Origin: an uncultured Lachnospiraceae bacterium
GTDB lineage: Bacteria > Bacillota > Clostridia > Lachnospirales > Lachnospiraceae
NCBI GenBank assembly: GCA_910586705.1
Contig: CAJUJK010000037.1
Location: 1 to 33,970, forward strand
DNA length: 33,970 bases
Reading direction: 5' to 3'
Below are positions 20,881 to 30,078 of the stretch, one piece after another. The position numbers were made by a program, and so were the translations under genes. Below the pieces are notes generated by a model. That model was not told the origin of the DNA and searched no databases. It saw only the letters and a program-made list of their open reading frames with translations. Position 1 is the stretch's first letter; the number at the start of each line of letters is the position of its first letter.

Positions 20881-22047
20881 TTACAAATCTTTTAACCGTA
20901 TCCCCTTTGCCACGCTCAGAGTGATCCCGATTTCAATCAGCAGGAACATGACGGAAGACCCTCCGTAGCTGATGAAAGGCAGGGAAATCCCGGTATTGGG
21001 AATCGTGTTGGTAACCACGGCGATATTCAGAATGACCTGCACGGCGATATGCCCCATCACGCCCACCACCAGAAGCGCGCCGTAGAGATCCGGCGCATTG
21101 TTGGCGATAATCATCAGCCGCCAGATCAGCATCAGAAACATAATAATCACGGCGATTCCGCCGAAAAGCCCCAGTTCCTCGCAGATAATGGAAAAGATCA
21201 TGTCATTCTGCGCCTCCGGCAGGAAGCCTCTCTTCTGCATACTCTGCCCAAGCCCTTTGCCCAGCACACCGCCGCTGCCGATGGCGTAGAGCGCCTGCAG
21301 CGTCTGGAACCCGGTATCGCTGGAGTACGCCTCCGGGTCAAGCCACGCCAGCACACGGGCGCCGCGGAAGTCCAGATCGTCCACATGCGCCTGCGCCGTC
21401 TGCACTACATAAAAGACGACAGCCGCCGCTCCCGCAAGTGTCAGCAGGCCCAGAAGAAAGAACCGTTTATAGTCCGGGCAGGACACAAACAGCATCAGCA
21501 CCGCAATCGCCATGACGATAATCGCCGAACTCAGGTTATTGGTAATCTGCCAGAGCATCAGCGCAATCGGCAAAGGGATCGCCAGCACGAAATAAAAGCC
21601 TTTTTTTGTCCGTATCGCCTTTCCCATTTTACAGATCAGACTGGATAAAAATAAAATCATACCCAGCTTAGCCACCTCCGCCACCTGCAGGGAGAGCGGA
21701 CCTATGTACAGCCAGCGTGTCGCCCCGCCGGAGCTGTGGCCGAAAGGAATGATCAGAAGGATCAGCACCACCGAACCGATATAAGCCGGCACCGCAAACC
21801 GTTCCCAGAAATGATAGGGGATGTTCGCCACCACCATCATTGCCACAAGCCCCAGAATGGACGCTAAGAGCTGCTGTCTCAAATATCTGGTGGAATCCCC
21901 CATCTTTAAGTTTGCCTCATAGGAGCTTGAGGAAAACACCATGACCATACCGAAACCCACAAGGAAAAGCACGATAAACAGCAGGCTGTAATCCATAAAG
22001 CTCTCGCCTTTTTGTTGTCTTCTACGGGAAGCGTTTCTCTGTGCCAC
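20881..22047 (-). CDS. ftsW: FtsW/SpoVE family SEDS peptidoglycan polymerase
   Basis: 388 residues with ten likely membrane spans. A SEDS glycosyltransferase that polymerises lipid II with a partner class B PBP. Conserved features: GMVMVFSSSSYEA in the first span region, the long extracellular loop with WLDPEAYSSDTGFQTLQALYAIGSGGVLGKGLGQS (catalytic Asp region), AQNDMIFSIICEELG, and PNTGISLPFISYGGSS near the end. The start is GTG at 22047 with GGAG nine bases upstream, 3 bases after murD; an ATG 17 residues later is possible. By position it matches spoVE of Bacillus; whether it serves division, sporulation or both is not decided. Confidence 0.93.
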   Translation of the reverse strand: MAQRNASRRRQQKGESFMDYSLLFIVLFLVGFGMVMVFSSSSYEANLKMGDSTRYLRQQLLASILGLVAMMVVANIPYHFWERFAVPAYIGSVVLILLIIPFGHSSGGATRWLYIGPLSLQVAEVAKLGMILFLSSLICKMGKAIRTKKGFYFVLAIPLPIALMLWQITNNLSSAIIVMAIAVLMLFVSCPDYKRFFLLGLLTLAGAAAVVFYVVQTAQAHVDDLDFRGARVLAWLDPEAYSSDTGFQTLQALYAIGSGGVLGKGLGQSMQKRGFLPEAQNDMIFSIICEELGLFGGIAVIIMFLMLIWRLMIIANNAPDLYGALLVVGVMGHIAVQVILNIAVVTNTIPNTGISLPFISYGGSSVMFLLIEIGITLSVAKGIRLKDL

Positions 22048-22050
22048 TTT

Positions 22051-23415
22051 TTAGCTCTCCTCCAACTGATTTACCATATCCTTAAACATCTGTCCCCTAA
22101 CCTCGTAGTTCGGGAACATCCCCCAGCTCGCACAGGCGGGCGACAACAGAACCGCATCCCCCGGCTTTGCCCTCTCCACGCATACCGCAAACGCCTCCTC
22201 AAAGGTGTCCGCAAGCATGATATCGGAAAGTCCGTGCGCTCTCGCGCACGCCGCTATCTTTTCTCTCGTCTGCCCGATCAGCACCAGACATTTCACCTTG
22301 CCGTCAAACGCCTCAATCCACTCGTCGTACTCACTCTGTTTGTCATAGCCGCCGCCAATTAACACCGTGGGACGGTCCATGGCGCGGATGCCCTGAATTG
22401 CCGCGTCGGGATTGGTGCCCTTGGAATCGTTGTAATAGTACACCCCCCGCTTTGTGGCCACAAACTCGATTCTGTGTTCCACCGGCGGAAACTCTCTGAT
22501 GACCGACAGAATTTCCTCCATCGGCACACCGCAGGCGGACGTGACCGCCATCGCCGCCATCACGTTCTCCACGTTGCAGATACCCACCAGTTTCATGTCA
22601 TGTATGTCCATGAGGCGCTCGCCCGCCCCATCCTTTGCACGGAAGATTTCTTCCCCTTCCAGATAATAGCCGTCCGTGAGCTTTCTCTGCGAGGAAAACC
22701 ACACCACCCGCGCCGGGCACTGCTCCCCGAAAAATCTTGTGTAGCTGTTTTCATAGTTTAAGACGCAGGTCTCTTCCTTCGTCTGGTTCCTGCAGACCGC
22801 CTCCTTCGCCGCCGCATAATTTTCCATGGTATGATGTCGGTTTAAATGATCCGGCGTTACATTCAAAATCGCGGAAACCTGCGGCTTAAACTGATCGATC
22901 GTCTCCAGCTGGAAACTGCTGATCTCCGCCACCGTCACGGTCTCCTCCGTTGAATCCAGCGCCGTCAGCGTATAGGGGTTTCCGATATTTCCCACCACAT
23001 CCACATCCTGACAGTGGGCAGCCATGATCGCCCCCACAAGGGAAGTGGTGGTCGTCTTGCCGTTTGTCCCCGTGATGGCGATCACCGTGCCTTTTCCCAT
23101 CTCATATGCCAGCTCGATCTCGCCCCAGATCTTTACGCCCCTTTTTCGGAAATCCTCCACAAACGCCGTATCTGTCGGCACGCCCGGACTTAGGACGACC
23201 AGCTCCACCGAAGCTTTCTCTTCCTCCGACAATGTGCCGATCACAATCTCCGCCTGAACGCCGGACGGCAGTTTCCTCTGCACCTCTTCCGCCTTCAGGT
23301 TCTCGTTTTCGTCAAACAAAAGAGGCGCCGCCCCCGCGTGATATAAAGCCTGCACAGCCCCGATTCCGCTCAAGCCCGAGCCCACCACAAGCACTTTCTT
23401 TCCCCGTAACTCCAT
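22051..23415 (-). CDS. murD: UDP-N-acetylmuramoyl-L-alanine--D-glutamate ligase MurD
   Basis: 454 residues from the ATG at 23415 (MELRGKKVLVVG), with GGAGG five bases upstream; the ATG at 23427 lies in that site and is less likely. It adds D-glutamate to UDP-MurNAc-L-Ala with ATP. An N-terminal Rossmann domain (VLVVGSGLSGIGA), central ATP-binding GTNGKTTTTS (115-124), NVTPDHLNRHHTMENYAAAKEAV, and the C-terminal domain with YYNDSKGTNPDA and LLSPACASWGMFPNYEVRGQMF are visible. It follows mraY by 20 bases. Confidence 0.97.
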   Translation of the reverse strand: MELRGKKVLVVGSGLSGIGAVQALYHAGAAPLLFDENENLKAEEVQRKLPSGVQAEIVIGTLSEEEKASVELVVLSPGVPTDTAFVEDFRKRGVKIWGEIELAYEMGKGTVIAITGTNGKTTTTSLVGAIMAAHCQDVDVVGNIGNPYTLTALDSTEETVTVAEISSFQLETIDQFKPQVSAILNVTPDHLNRHHTMENYAAAKEAVCRNQTKEETCVLNYENSYTRFFGEQCPARVVWFSSQRKLTDGYYLEGEEIFRAKDGAGERLMDIHDMKLVGICNVENVMAAMAVTSACGVPMEEILSVIREFPPVEHRIEFVATKRGVYYYNDSKGTNPDAAIQGIRAMDRPTVLIGGGYDKQSEYDEWIEAFDGKVKCLVLIGQTREKIAACARAHGLSDIMLADTFEEAFAVCVERAKPGDAVLLSPACASWGMFPNYEVRGQMFKDMVNQLEES

Positions 23416-23435
23416 AACAACCTCCATGATTTATC

Positions 23436-24392
23436 TTAAACTCCGAACAATGCCACAAGGCATAACAGCGCCGTCACAATCGAAAATACGGCAACCACCC
23501 GTGTCTCCGACCACCCGCACAGCTCGAAGTGATGATGGATCGGCGCCATCTTAAAGATGCGCTTACCGCCTGTCATTTTGAAATACGTCACCTGCATCAT
23601 AACCGACAAAACCTCTATGACATAGATAAAACCTACGATCGCAATAAAGAGCGGCATCTGCATCATGTACGCTGCCGCCGCTACAAAACCGCCAAGAGCA
23701 AGCGATCCCGTATCTCCCATAAACACGCTTGCCGGATGCACATTGAAGAGCAGGAAACCCAAAAGCGCGCCCACCACCGCGCAGGTAATCGGCTCGATTC
23801 CGCTGACTGTGCCGATCGCCACCACCGTAAAGAAAGTCGCGACGAGCACTGTCACAGAGCTTGCCAGACCGTCCAGACCGTCCGTAAAATTCGTGCCGTT
23901 CACCGTCCCGATCACTACAAAGAACAAAAATGGAATATTCATCCATCCAAGATCCAGATAAACGCCGTCCAGAAAAGGCACTTTCATTGCCAGAGATACA
24001 TCCGTATACCTTTGCAGATAAAAGACAAATACGCCCGTGACGAGAAACTGCAGGGCAAATTTCTGCCACGCCCTGAGTCCCATGGAACGCTTTAGAACGA
24101 CTTTGATATAATCGTCGAGAAAGCCTACCAGCCCGAAACCAAGCGTGAGAAACAGCACCGGGATAATGCCCGGGTAATCCCGCACAAAGAGCAGGGAGGT
24201 CACCACCACACTGACCAGAATCAGGATGCCCCCCATGGTGGGCGTTCCGTTTTTCTTCAAATGGCTTTCGGGTCCTTCCGTCCGCTCCGTCTGCCCCACT
24301 TTCAGCCTGCGCAGAAAAGGGATGACCACAGGTCCCAGAAAAACGCTGATCGCAAATGATACCAAAACCGAAATTAAAATCACACTGTTCAT
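23436..24392 (-). CDS. mraY: Phospho-N-acetylmuramoyl-pentapeptide-transferase MraY
   Basis: 318 residues, ten membrane spans. It links UDP-MurNAc-pentapeptide to undecaprenyl phosphate to form lipid I. Signature motifs: KKNGTPTMGGI, FGLVGFLDDYIKV (Mg2+-binding Asp pair), NGTNFTDGLDGLASS, NVHPASVFMGDTGSLALGG and MAPIHHHFELCGWSE. MurG, which makes lipid II from lipid I, is not encoded in this window. Confidence 0.97.
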   Translation of the reverse strand: MNSVILISVLVSFAISVFLGPVVIPFLRRLKVGQTERTEGPESHLKKNGTPTMGGILILVSVVVTSLLFVRDYPGIIPVLFLTLGFGLVGFLDDYIKVVLKRSMGLRAWQKFALQFLVTGVFVFYLQRYTDVSLAMKVPFLDGVYLDLGWMNIPFLFFVVIGTVNGTNFTDGLDGLASSVTVLVATFFTVVAIGTVSGIEPITCAVVGALLGFLLFNVHPASVFMGDTGSLALGGFVAAAAYMMQMPLFIAIVGFIYVIEVLSVMMQVTYFKMTGGKRIFKMAPIHHHFELCGWSETRVVAVFSIVTALLCLVALFGV

Positions 24393-24422
24393 GTTTATCT
24401 CCTGCTCCTTACCACCAATCCA

Positions 24423-26168
24423 TTACTTACCAGTATAGCTCGTTTCGTCCAAATATGGAAGGATATTCTCAAAAAGCTGCCTCACCACCGGGGCGGCGAT
24501 CTGTCCGCCGTAGTAAGTTCCCTTGGGATTATGGATGACCGCCAGTGCCAGAACCTGCGGGTTATCCGCCGGGGCAAAGCCAAGGAAGGAGGCGATATAC
24601 TTGCCGCTCCCGCGGGGAAGGGTCTGGCTGGTGGCTGTCTTTCCGCCCACCCGGTAACCCTCCACCGCGCCGTTTTTGCCGCTCCCTTCCGCCACCACCT
24701 GCTCAAGGATATACCGCATGGTCTCGGACGTCTCATCGGACACCACATGCTCCCTCACGGGATAGGTAAACGACTGGCTGTCGCTCCCGTCCGACGTCAC
24801 CGCACGCACGGCAAAATGGGGTGTGATCCGCCTTCCGCCGTTGACGATGGACGCCGCCGTGGTGGCAAGCTGGATCGGCGTGATCTGGAAGGACTGCCCG
24901 AAAGAGATGGTGGCGAGCTCCACAGGTCCGATGTTTTCCATCTTGTGCATGATTGTCCCCGCCTCGCCCGGCAGGTCGATCCCCGTCTTGTCTAAAAGCC
25001 CGAATTGGCGGAAGTAGGAGTAGTACCGCTCCACGCCTATGCGCAGTCCCACGGTGATAAAGACGGGGTTGCAGGAGTTCATTGTCCCCTGCACAAAGTC
25101 TTCCGCCCCATGTCCGCCCACTTTATGACAGCGGATTTTCCGATCCTCCACCATGATAAAGCCGGGACAGTTGAAGGTGTCCGTGGGCTTCACCGCCCCG
25201 GATTCCAAGCCCGCCGCCGCCGTGATGATCTTGAAAGTGGAACCCGGCTCGTAAGTGTCGTTGATACAGCCGTTTCTCCACATGGCGTTCAAAAGTTCCT
25301 GCCGCTTTTTTTCGGAGAACGCCAGCGCGTCCATACCGTCAGGCAGCGTGTACGGATTATTTAAGTCGAACTCCGGCACATCCACCATGGCAAGGATCTC
25401 ACCGTTCCGGGGATTCATAACGAGAATGGACACCCGGTCCGCCTCCTTGGTCTCCATAGTCTGCATGGCAAGCTGGGTGGCATAGCTCTGGATATTGATG
25501 TCCAGACTGACATAGAGATCCCTGCCGCTTACCGGCTCCACCCTCTCCTCGCCCTCCTCGTCCTGCTCCACGCCCTTGGCATCGGTCACTGTTAAGATCG
25601 TTCCCGCTTCGCCTTTCAGATATTCCTCATAAATCACTTCAAGCCCTATGATACCCTGATTATCCCCGCCGGTGAATCCCAGCGCCTTGGACGCCAGTGA
25701 ATCATAAGGATAATAACGCTTGTAATCTTCATCCACCTTGACCCCGTCAAGGGCTCTTGCCCTGATGGCGTCACCTACCGGCTTTTCCACATTGCTCTTG
25801 ATCTTCTCGATGGAAGAGTATTTCTCCACCCGTTTTCTGACATACTCCTCCGACAGCCCCAGTTCTTCCGAGAGAACGGCAATCACTTCCTCTGCGTCCG
25901 AAATCTGGCTGTGTATCACGGAGACCGTGCAGACCGTCTTATTATCCGCCAGAATCTTGCCGTTCGCGTCTATGATGCGCCCTCTTGCCGCCTTGATGCT
26001 CCGCTCTCTCTCGTGGAGCTCCCTCGCCTTCTGTGAATAGTATTCAGACTGGAACACCATCAGATAAAACAGTCTTCCCGCCAGCCCGAAGAGCGTCAGT
26101 ACACACAGGAAAAACACCGTCACCGTCTTGCTCCTGTGGTATGTTTTATGGTCCATCTTCCCTTCCAT
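24423..26168 (-). CDS. Class B penicillin-binding protein, SpoVD position, KTA in motif III
   Basis: 581 residues from the ATG at 26168 (a TTG one codon earlier and an ATG at residue 5 are alternatives). One N-terminal membrane span (about 16-38), a PBP dimerisation domain (RGRIIDANGKILADN onwards) and a transpeptidase domain with STFK (310-313, catalytic S310), SCN (365-367) and a third motif KTATSQ (510-515) instead of KTG. No PASTA domain, unlike SpoVD of Bacillus. It crosslinks septal or cortex peptidoglycan with an FtsW/SpoVE partner. Its ribosome-binding site falls inside an inverted repeat (26177-26225). It follows the other PBP gene by 75 bases. Confidence 0.93.
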   Translation of the reverse strand: MEGKMDHKTYHRSKTVTVFFLCVLTLFGLAGRLFYLMVFQSEYYSQKARELHERERSIKAARGRIIDANGKILADNKTVCTVSVIHSQISDAEEVIAVLSEELGLSEEYVRKRVEKYSSIEKIKSNVEKPVGDAIRARALDGVKVDEDYKRYYPYDSLASKALGFTGGDNQGIIGLEVIYEEYLKGEAGTILTVTDAKGVEQDEEGEERVEPVSGRDLYVSLDINIQSYATQLAMQTMETKEADRVSILVMNPRNGEILAMVDVPEFDLNNPYTLPDGMDALAFSEKKRQELLNAMWRNGCINDTYEPGSTFKIITAAAGLESGAVKPTDTFNCPGFIMVEDRKIRCHKVGGHGAEDFVQGTMNSCNPVFITVGLRIGVERYYSYFRQFGLLDKTGIDLPGEAGTIMHKMENIGPVELATISFGQSFQITPIQLATTAASIVNGGRRITPHFAVRAVTSDGSDSQSFTYPVREHVVSDETSETMRYILEQVVAEGSGKNGAVEGYRVGGKTATSQTLPRGSGKYIASFLGFAPADNPQVLALAVIHNPKGTYYGGQIAAPVVRQLFENILPYLDETSYTGK

Positions 26169-26176
26169 CAAAGAGA

Positions 26177-26225
26177 AACCTCACAAAAAGGTATTAATAT
26201 AATCTATTATCCTTTTTCTGAGGTT
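26177..26225. promoter_or_regulatory. 15-bp inverted repeat covering the ribosome-binding site of the second PBP gene
   Basis: AACCTCA-c-AAAAAGG (26177-26191) and CCTTTTT-c-TGAGGTT (26211-26225), a 15-bp stem with one mismatch and a 19-base AT-rich loop. On the minus strand the distal arm contains GTGAGG, the likely SD of the gene starting at 26168. It also follows the upstream PBP stop by 18 bases, so it could be an attenuator or translation switch. Confidence 0.55.
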
Positions 26226-26243
26226 ATTCTCACTTCACGCTAT

Positions 26244-28562
26244 TTAAGGTTCCCCTGTGTCTTCCCCGTCTCCCGGCGGCGGTGCCGGCGACCACTCACC
26301 TCCGGTTCCTTCTCCGGTCCCTTCCCCGGACTCTTCAGCCTGAGAATCTCCGCGTCCCACCTGGGTGCCGATCTGCGGATCATAGTAATCGCCCGTAGCC
26401 GGATCTACGAGATAGCCCGTCTCTGGATCGAGAGGGAAATCCTTCCACGCCTCATTCGGTCCTGCCGGTTCCTCCTCCGACCCTTCCGCGCCTTCTTCTC
26501 CCTCTGCGGGTGCGGCGCCCTCACCTTCTGCCGGGCTGCCTTCTTCGCCTTCTTTCGGAATCGGGTTGCCCTCCTCGTCCAGCTCTTCCTCCGGCTCTGC
26601 GCCCTGCGGCGTCCTGATCTGGATCTGGAGCTGCTCTAACTCCTCCCGCTCCGTATCGCTCAGTTCCTCCGTCATAAAGATGTTCATATAAGGCAGCACT
26701 TCTGTCAGAATCTTTTTCACAATTTTGGTGGCGTATTTCGCGTCATCCTGAAAGACCACATTAGGTCTGTCCACCACCACATAAATGACCACCTGCGGGT
26801 CATCCGCGGGCGCATAGCCCATAAAGGAAACCACATATTCGTTATTGCCTCGGGGCAGCGTCTCCGCCGTTCCCGTCTTTCCGCCGATCATATACCCTGC
26901 GGGTCTCGCGGTGTGCCCTGTGCCGTTTTCCCCGCTCACCACTGTGTTGCAATATTCGATGATCTTATCACTGGTGGAACGGGATATAGTCTGCTTCAAA
27001 AGCCTTGGCTCAATATTCTCTATGGTAGCGCCGTCCGCCGTCGTAATCCGGCTCGCCACATGGGGCGCATAGTAGTTGCCGCCGTTGATCAGCGAGCAGA
27101 AACCTGTAATCACCTGTATCATGGTGGCGTTAAAGCTCTGTCCGAAAGAGTTGGTCGCAAGGTCCGTCATGCCGATATTGTCCTCATGGTAGATCATGCT
27201 CGCCGTGCGCGGCTCACCCGCCAGATCAATATTTGTCTTTAATCCAAAGTTAAAGCTGTGCTGATAATTCACAAATTCCGTCTTGCCAAGCGCAAACGCC
27301 ACATTCATCAGCACCACGTTACAGGAGCGCTCCACGCCCTGCTGCACCGTGAGCGGGCCGTCGCCGAAAGTCTGATGGCACTTGATTTTATAGTCACCCA
27401 CATGAAGAAACCCTTCGCAGTTGTAAGTCTCGTTGCCGGTGATGGAGCCGCTCTCCAACGCCGCCGCCACCGTGAACGGCTTGAACACCGATCCCGGCTC
27501 GTAAGCGTCCACGATACAGAAATTTTTCCACAGGGCGTTTAAGTGCTGGTACATGACCTCGTCGTTCATCCCGGCGATGGACTCCTGCGTCACATATTCC
27601 GCCACGCCGTCCGTCCTGACACGCTTTCCGTCCTTGTCAAGAAGGGGCATCCCGATCAGATTTTCCGTGTTTCTGACGTCGTTTAAGTCAAAGACCGGGT
27701 AGCTTGCCATAGCCAGAATACTGGCGGAGTTCGGATCCATAATGACACAGCCGATATTTTCCGCACCGTTGCCGGGTCTGGCGTTGTCCTTATACTCCTC
27801 GTTGAACGCTTTCAGATACTTCTCCACGATAGCCTGGATGTTCGCGTCCAGACTGAGCTGGATGTTGTTGCCGTCCTTCGCCGCGATGGTCGTGCGCTCC
27901 AGCGTGGAATCGTCGTTGAGGTAACCGTACTCCCTGCCGTTTGTACCGCTCAAAATATCATTATAATACTCTTCCAGCCCGTAAGTGCCCGCATTGTCGC
28001 CCGTCGTAAAACCGATCAGGTCACATGCCAGAGAGCCGTTCGGATACTCCCGCTTATACTCATTTTCAAACCACACGCCCTTGATATTTGCGCCCTGTTC
28101 CTCGTCGTCGCAAAACTCCTCAAAAGCAGATTTCTTCTCATACTCCACCCGCTTCGCCATCACATAGTAGGAAGATTGGGGATGCCCGGCGATGTAGGCG
28201 CGCACCGCCTCCACGTCGATATCGAAGAAACGCTTCAGCGCGTTCAAGGTCGGCTCCAGATACTCCTCTTTGCGCAACAGCAGTTTGGTGTCCAGAATGA
28301 CGTTGTAAACCTTGTTGCTCGCCGCCAGCACCGTGCCGTTGGAGTCCACAATTTCCCCACGTTTAAAAGGTATTATCGCGGAGTCATACTCCTGATGCGA
28401 CAATACCTGTTTCTTGTACTCTTCCCCGTTATCCCTGTTGATCAGAAACAGCCGGACGCTGAGTCCCACAAAAGCCGCCAGTATGAATAAAAACAGCACC
28501 AGCAGCTTTTTCTGCATTTTCATGGTAAATTTCAATACGGACTTTCTTTTCTGTGCACTCAA
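26244..28562 (-). CDS. Class B penicillin-binding protein (FtsI/PbpB position) with acidic C-terminal tail
   Basis: 772 residues. One membrane span (about 20-40), a pedestal domain (KRGEIVDSNGTVLAASNKVYNV), and a transpeptidase domain with SVFK (358-361, catalytic S358), SCN (413-415) and KTGTAE (562-567), all intact. After about residue 640 comes a tail of some 130 residues rich in Glu, Gly and Pro, with the motif DPETGYLVDPATGDYYDPQ before a Gly/Glu/Pro end. It is the probable septal transpeptidase. The start is taken as TTG at 28562 with AGGTGA upstream; an ATG at residue 14 has a poor site. It follows ftsL by 12 bases. Confidence 0.9.
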   Translation of the reverse strand: MSAQKRKSVLKFTMKMQKKLLVLFLFILAAFVGLSVRLFLINRDNGEEYKKQVLSHQEYDSAIIPFKRGEIVDSNGTVLAASNKVYNVILDTKLLLRKEEYLEPTLNALKRFFDIDVEAVRAYIAGHPQSSYYVMAKRVEYEKKSAFEEFCDDEEQGANIKGVWFENEYKREYPNGSLACDLIGFTTGDNAGTYGLEEYYNDILSGTNGREYGYLNDDSTLERTTIAAKDGNNIQLSLDANIQAIVEKYLKAFNEEYKDNARPGNGAENIGCVIMDPNSASILAMASYPVFDLNDVRNTENLIGMPLLDKDGKRVRTDGVAEYVTQESIAGMNDEVMYQHLNALWKNFCIVDAYEPGSVFKPFTVAAALESGSITGNETYNCEGFLHVGDYKIKCHQTFGDGPLTVQQGVERSCNVVLMNVAFALGKTEFVNYQHSFNFGLKTNIDLAGEPRTASMIYHEDNIGMTDLATNSFGQSFNATMIQVITGFCSLINGGNYYAPHVASRITTADGATIENIEPRLLKQTISRSTSDKIIEYCNTVVSGENGTGHTARPAGYMIGGKTGTAETLPRGNNEYVVSFMGYAPADDPQVVIYVVVDRPNVVFQDDAKYATKIVKKILTEVLPYMNIFMTEELSDTEREELEQLQIQIRTPQGAEPEEELDEEGNPIPKEGEEGSPAEGEGAAPAEGEEGAEGSEEEPAGPNEAWKDFPLDPETGYLVDPATGDYYDPQIGTQVGRGDSQAEESGEGTGEGTGGEWSPAPPPGDGEDTGEP

Positions 28563-28574
28563 AAAATCACCTGC

Positions 28575-29033
28575 TTATTCCTGTTGCGGGATTTCCGCCA
28601 TCTGTTTCACATAGTCGCTGTTTTCACTGGCGAAGGAAATAATCTGCCCTTCCTGCGCGTACTGCATACCCAGTTCCTGAATCGCGATCCTTCTGATCTC
28701 CTCCAGATCCACAGCGCTTGTAATTCTGCTGTAATCCTCCTCATTGGCAACCTTCAAAGCATTCAGTTCCCTTTCCAGTGTAGAGATATGCTTCACGCTG
28801 TTTGTGATATCCGACTGCAGCCCGATATAATATACCAGAATAACAGCGGTAGCAACCAGCGCAGCGCCCAGAAACAGGACATAGCCGGGACTCATGTGTT
28901 TCGCCTTCTCCCTGTTTCTTCTCACTGTGTTATTTATTTTTTTCTTCCGTCTGTCGTCAGTCTTTCTCTCCGGCTGTATATTTCTGACCGTGTTGCCATG
29001 CACATAGTATGCGTTTTGCCGTGATGCTGCCAT
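28575..29033 (-). CDS. ftsL: Cell division protein FtsL
   Basis: 152 residues from the ATG at 29033 (MAASRQNAYYVHGNTVRN), which has GAGGGG upstream at a longish 12 bases; an upstream ATG at 29102 would add 23 basic residues. A Lys/Arg-rich N-terminus, one span (about 51-73, GYVLFLGAALVATAVILVYYIGL) and a coiled coil (ITNSVKHISTLERELNALKVANEE), ending with AIQELGMQYAQEGQIISF. It works with FtsQ/DivIB and DivIC in the divisome. It lies in the usual place after rsmH. Confidence 0.85.
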   Translation of the reverse strand: MAASRQNAYYVHGNTVRNIQPERKTDDRRKKKINNTVRRNREKAKHMSPGYVLFLGAALVATAVILVYYIGLQSDITNSVKHISTLERELNALKVANEEDYSRITSAVDLEEIRRIAIQELGMQYAQEGQIISFASENSDYVKQMAEIPQQE

Positions 29034-29126
29034 AATTCTCTGTTTCCCCTCTTTAATGCCATTCCTGCGAACGTTTCTCTGCTTTTCTGTCTTTCCTGTC
29101 ATTTCCGCCCTTGTCAGTGGCTGCGT

Positions 29127-30062
29127 TTACTTCTTCTCGAACACCCGGAGTTTCGCGCTTTTCGCCCTGCTGTTCTCTGCCATTTCCCCTTCGGACGGAA
29201 GGATCGGTTTTTTCGTGATCACTTTCCCCTTTGAGACCTGTCCGCACACACAGACCGGGAAATCCGGCGGGCATGTACAAGGATTCTCATTTTTTCGGAA
29301 GATGGACTTTACAATCCGGTCCTCCAGAGAATGAAAAGTAATCACGCAGAGCCTCCCGCCCGGATTCAGAAGATCGATCAGCCTATCCAGAGAGTCCTGC
29401 AATACTTCCAGTTCCCTGTTACACGCAATTCGCACCGCCTGAAAGGTCCGTTTGGAGGGATGCCCTCCTGTGGCGCGCATTTTTGCCGGGATGGAAGCCT
29501 TTATGATCTCGTTCAGCTCTCCTGTCGTCTCCAGAGGCTTGTCCTTCCTCGCCGCCACAATATGCTTCGCTATATTCTTCGCAAATTTCTCCTCGCCGTA
29601 ATCCCGCAAAATACGGGTAAGTTCCGCCTCGGAATACTCGTTTATGATCTCCTTCGCGCTCAGGCTCTGTCTCTGGTCCATCCGCATGTCGAGCGGCGCG
29701 TCATACCTGTAGGAAAACCCTCTCTCCTCATTGTCAAGCTGATAGGAGGAAACGCCCAGATCGAGCACTATACCGTCCACGCCGTATATGCCGGTTCCCG
29801 CAAGCGCTTCCGCCGCGTTCGCATAATTGTCACGGATCAAAGTAATCCGCTCTCTGTAAGGCTCCAGCCGCTTTCCCGACGCCGCCAGCGCGTCCTCGTC
29901 CTGATCAATGCCGATCAGCCTGCCGGAACCCGTAAGCTTCCCCGCCACCTCGTAAGCATGTCCGCCGCCGCCAAGGGTGCCGTCCAGATAGATGCCCTGC
30001 GGTTTGATGTCCAGATTTTCTATGGTTTCCTCAAGGAGCACTGAGGTGTGCTTAAATTCCAT
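29127..30062 (-). CDS. rsmH: 16S rRNA m4C1402 methyltransferase RsmH (MraW)
   Basis: 311 residues. An AdoMet-dependent methyltransferase that modifies C1402 N4 in the ribosomal P site. The N-terminus EFKHTSVLLEETIENLDI, the AdoMet motif DGTLGGGGHAYEV, IDQDEDALAASGKRL, LDLGVSSYQLDNEERGFSYRYDAPLDMRMD, and the C-terminal FHSLEDRIVKSIFRK and KPILPSEGEMAENSRAKSAKLRVFEK are all typical. It follows mraZ by 16 bases as in nearly all bacteria. Confidence 0.97.
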   Translation of the reverse strand: MEFKHTSVLLEETIENLDIKPQGIYLDGTLGGGGHAYEVAGKLTGSGRLIGIDQDEDALAASGKRLEPYRERITLIRDNYANAAEALAGTGIYGVDGIVLDLGVSSYQLDNEERGFSYRYDAPLDMRMDQRQSLSAKEIINEYSEAELTRILRDYGEEKFAKNIAKHIVAARKDKPLETTGELNEIIKASIPAKMRATGGHPSKRTFQAVRIACNRELEVLQDSLDRLIDLLNPGGRLCVITFHSLEDRIVKSIFRKNENPCTCPPDFPVCVCGQVSKGKVITKKPILPSEGEMAENSRAKSAKLRVFEKK

Positions 30063-30078
30063 TTTGTTTTCCTCTGTC

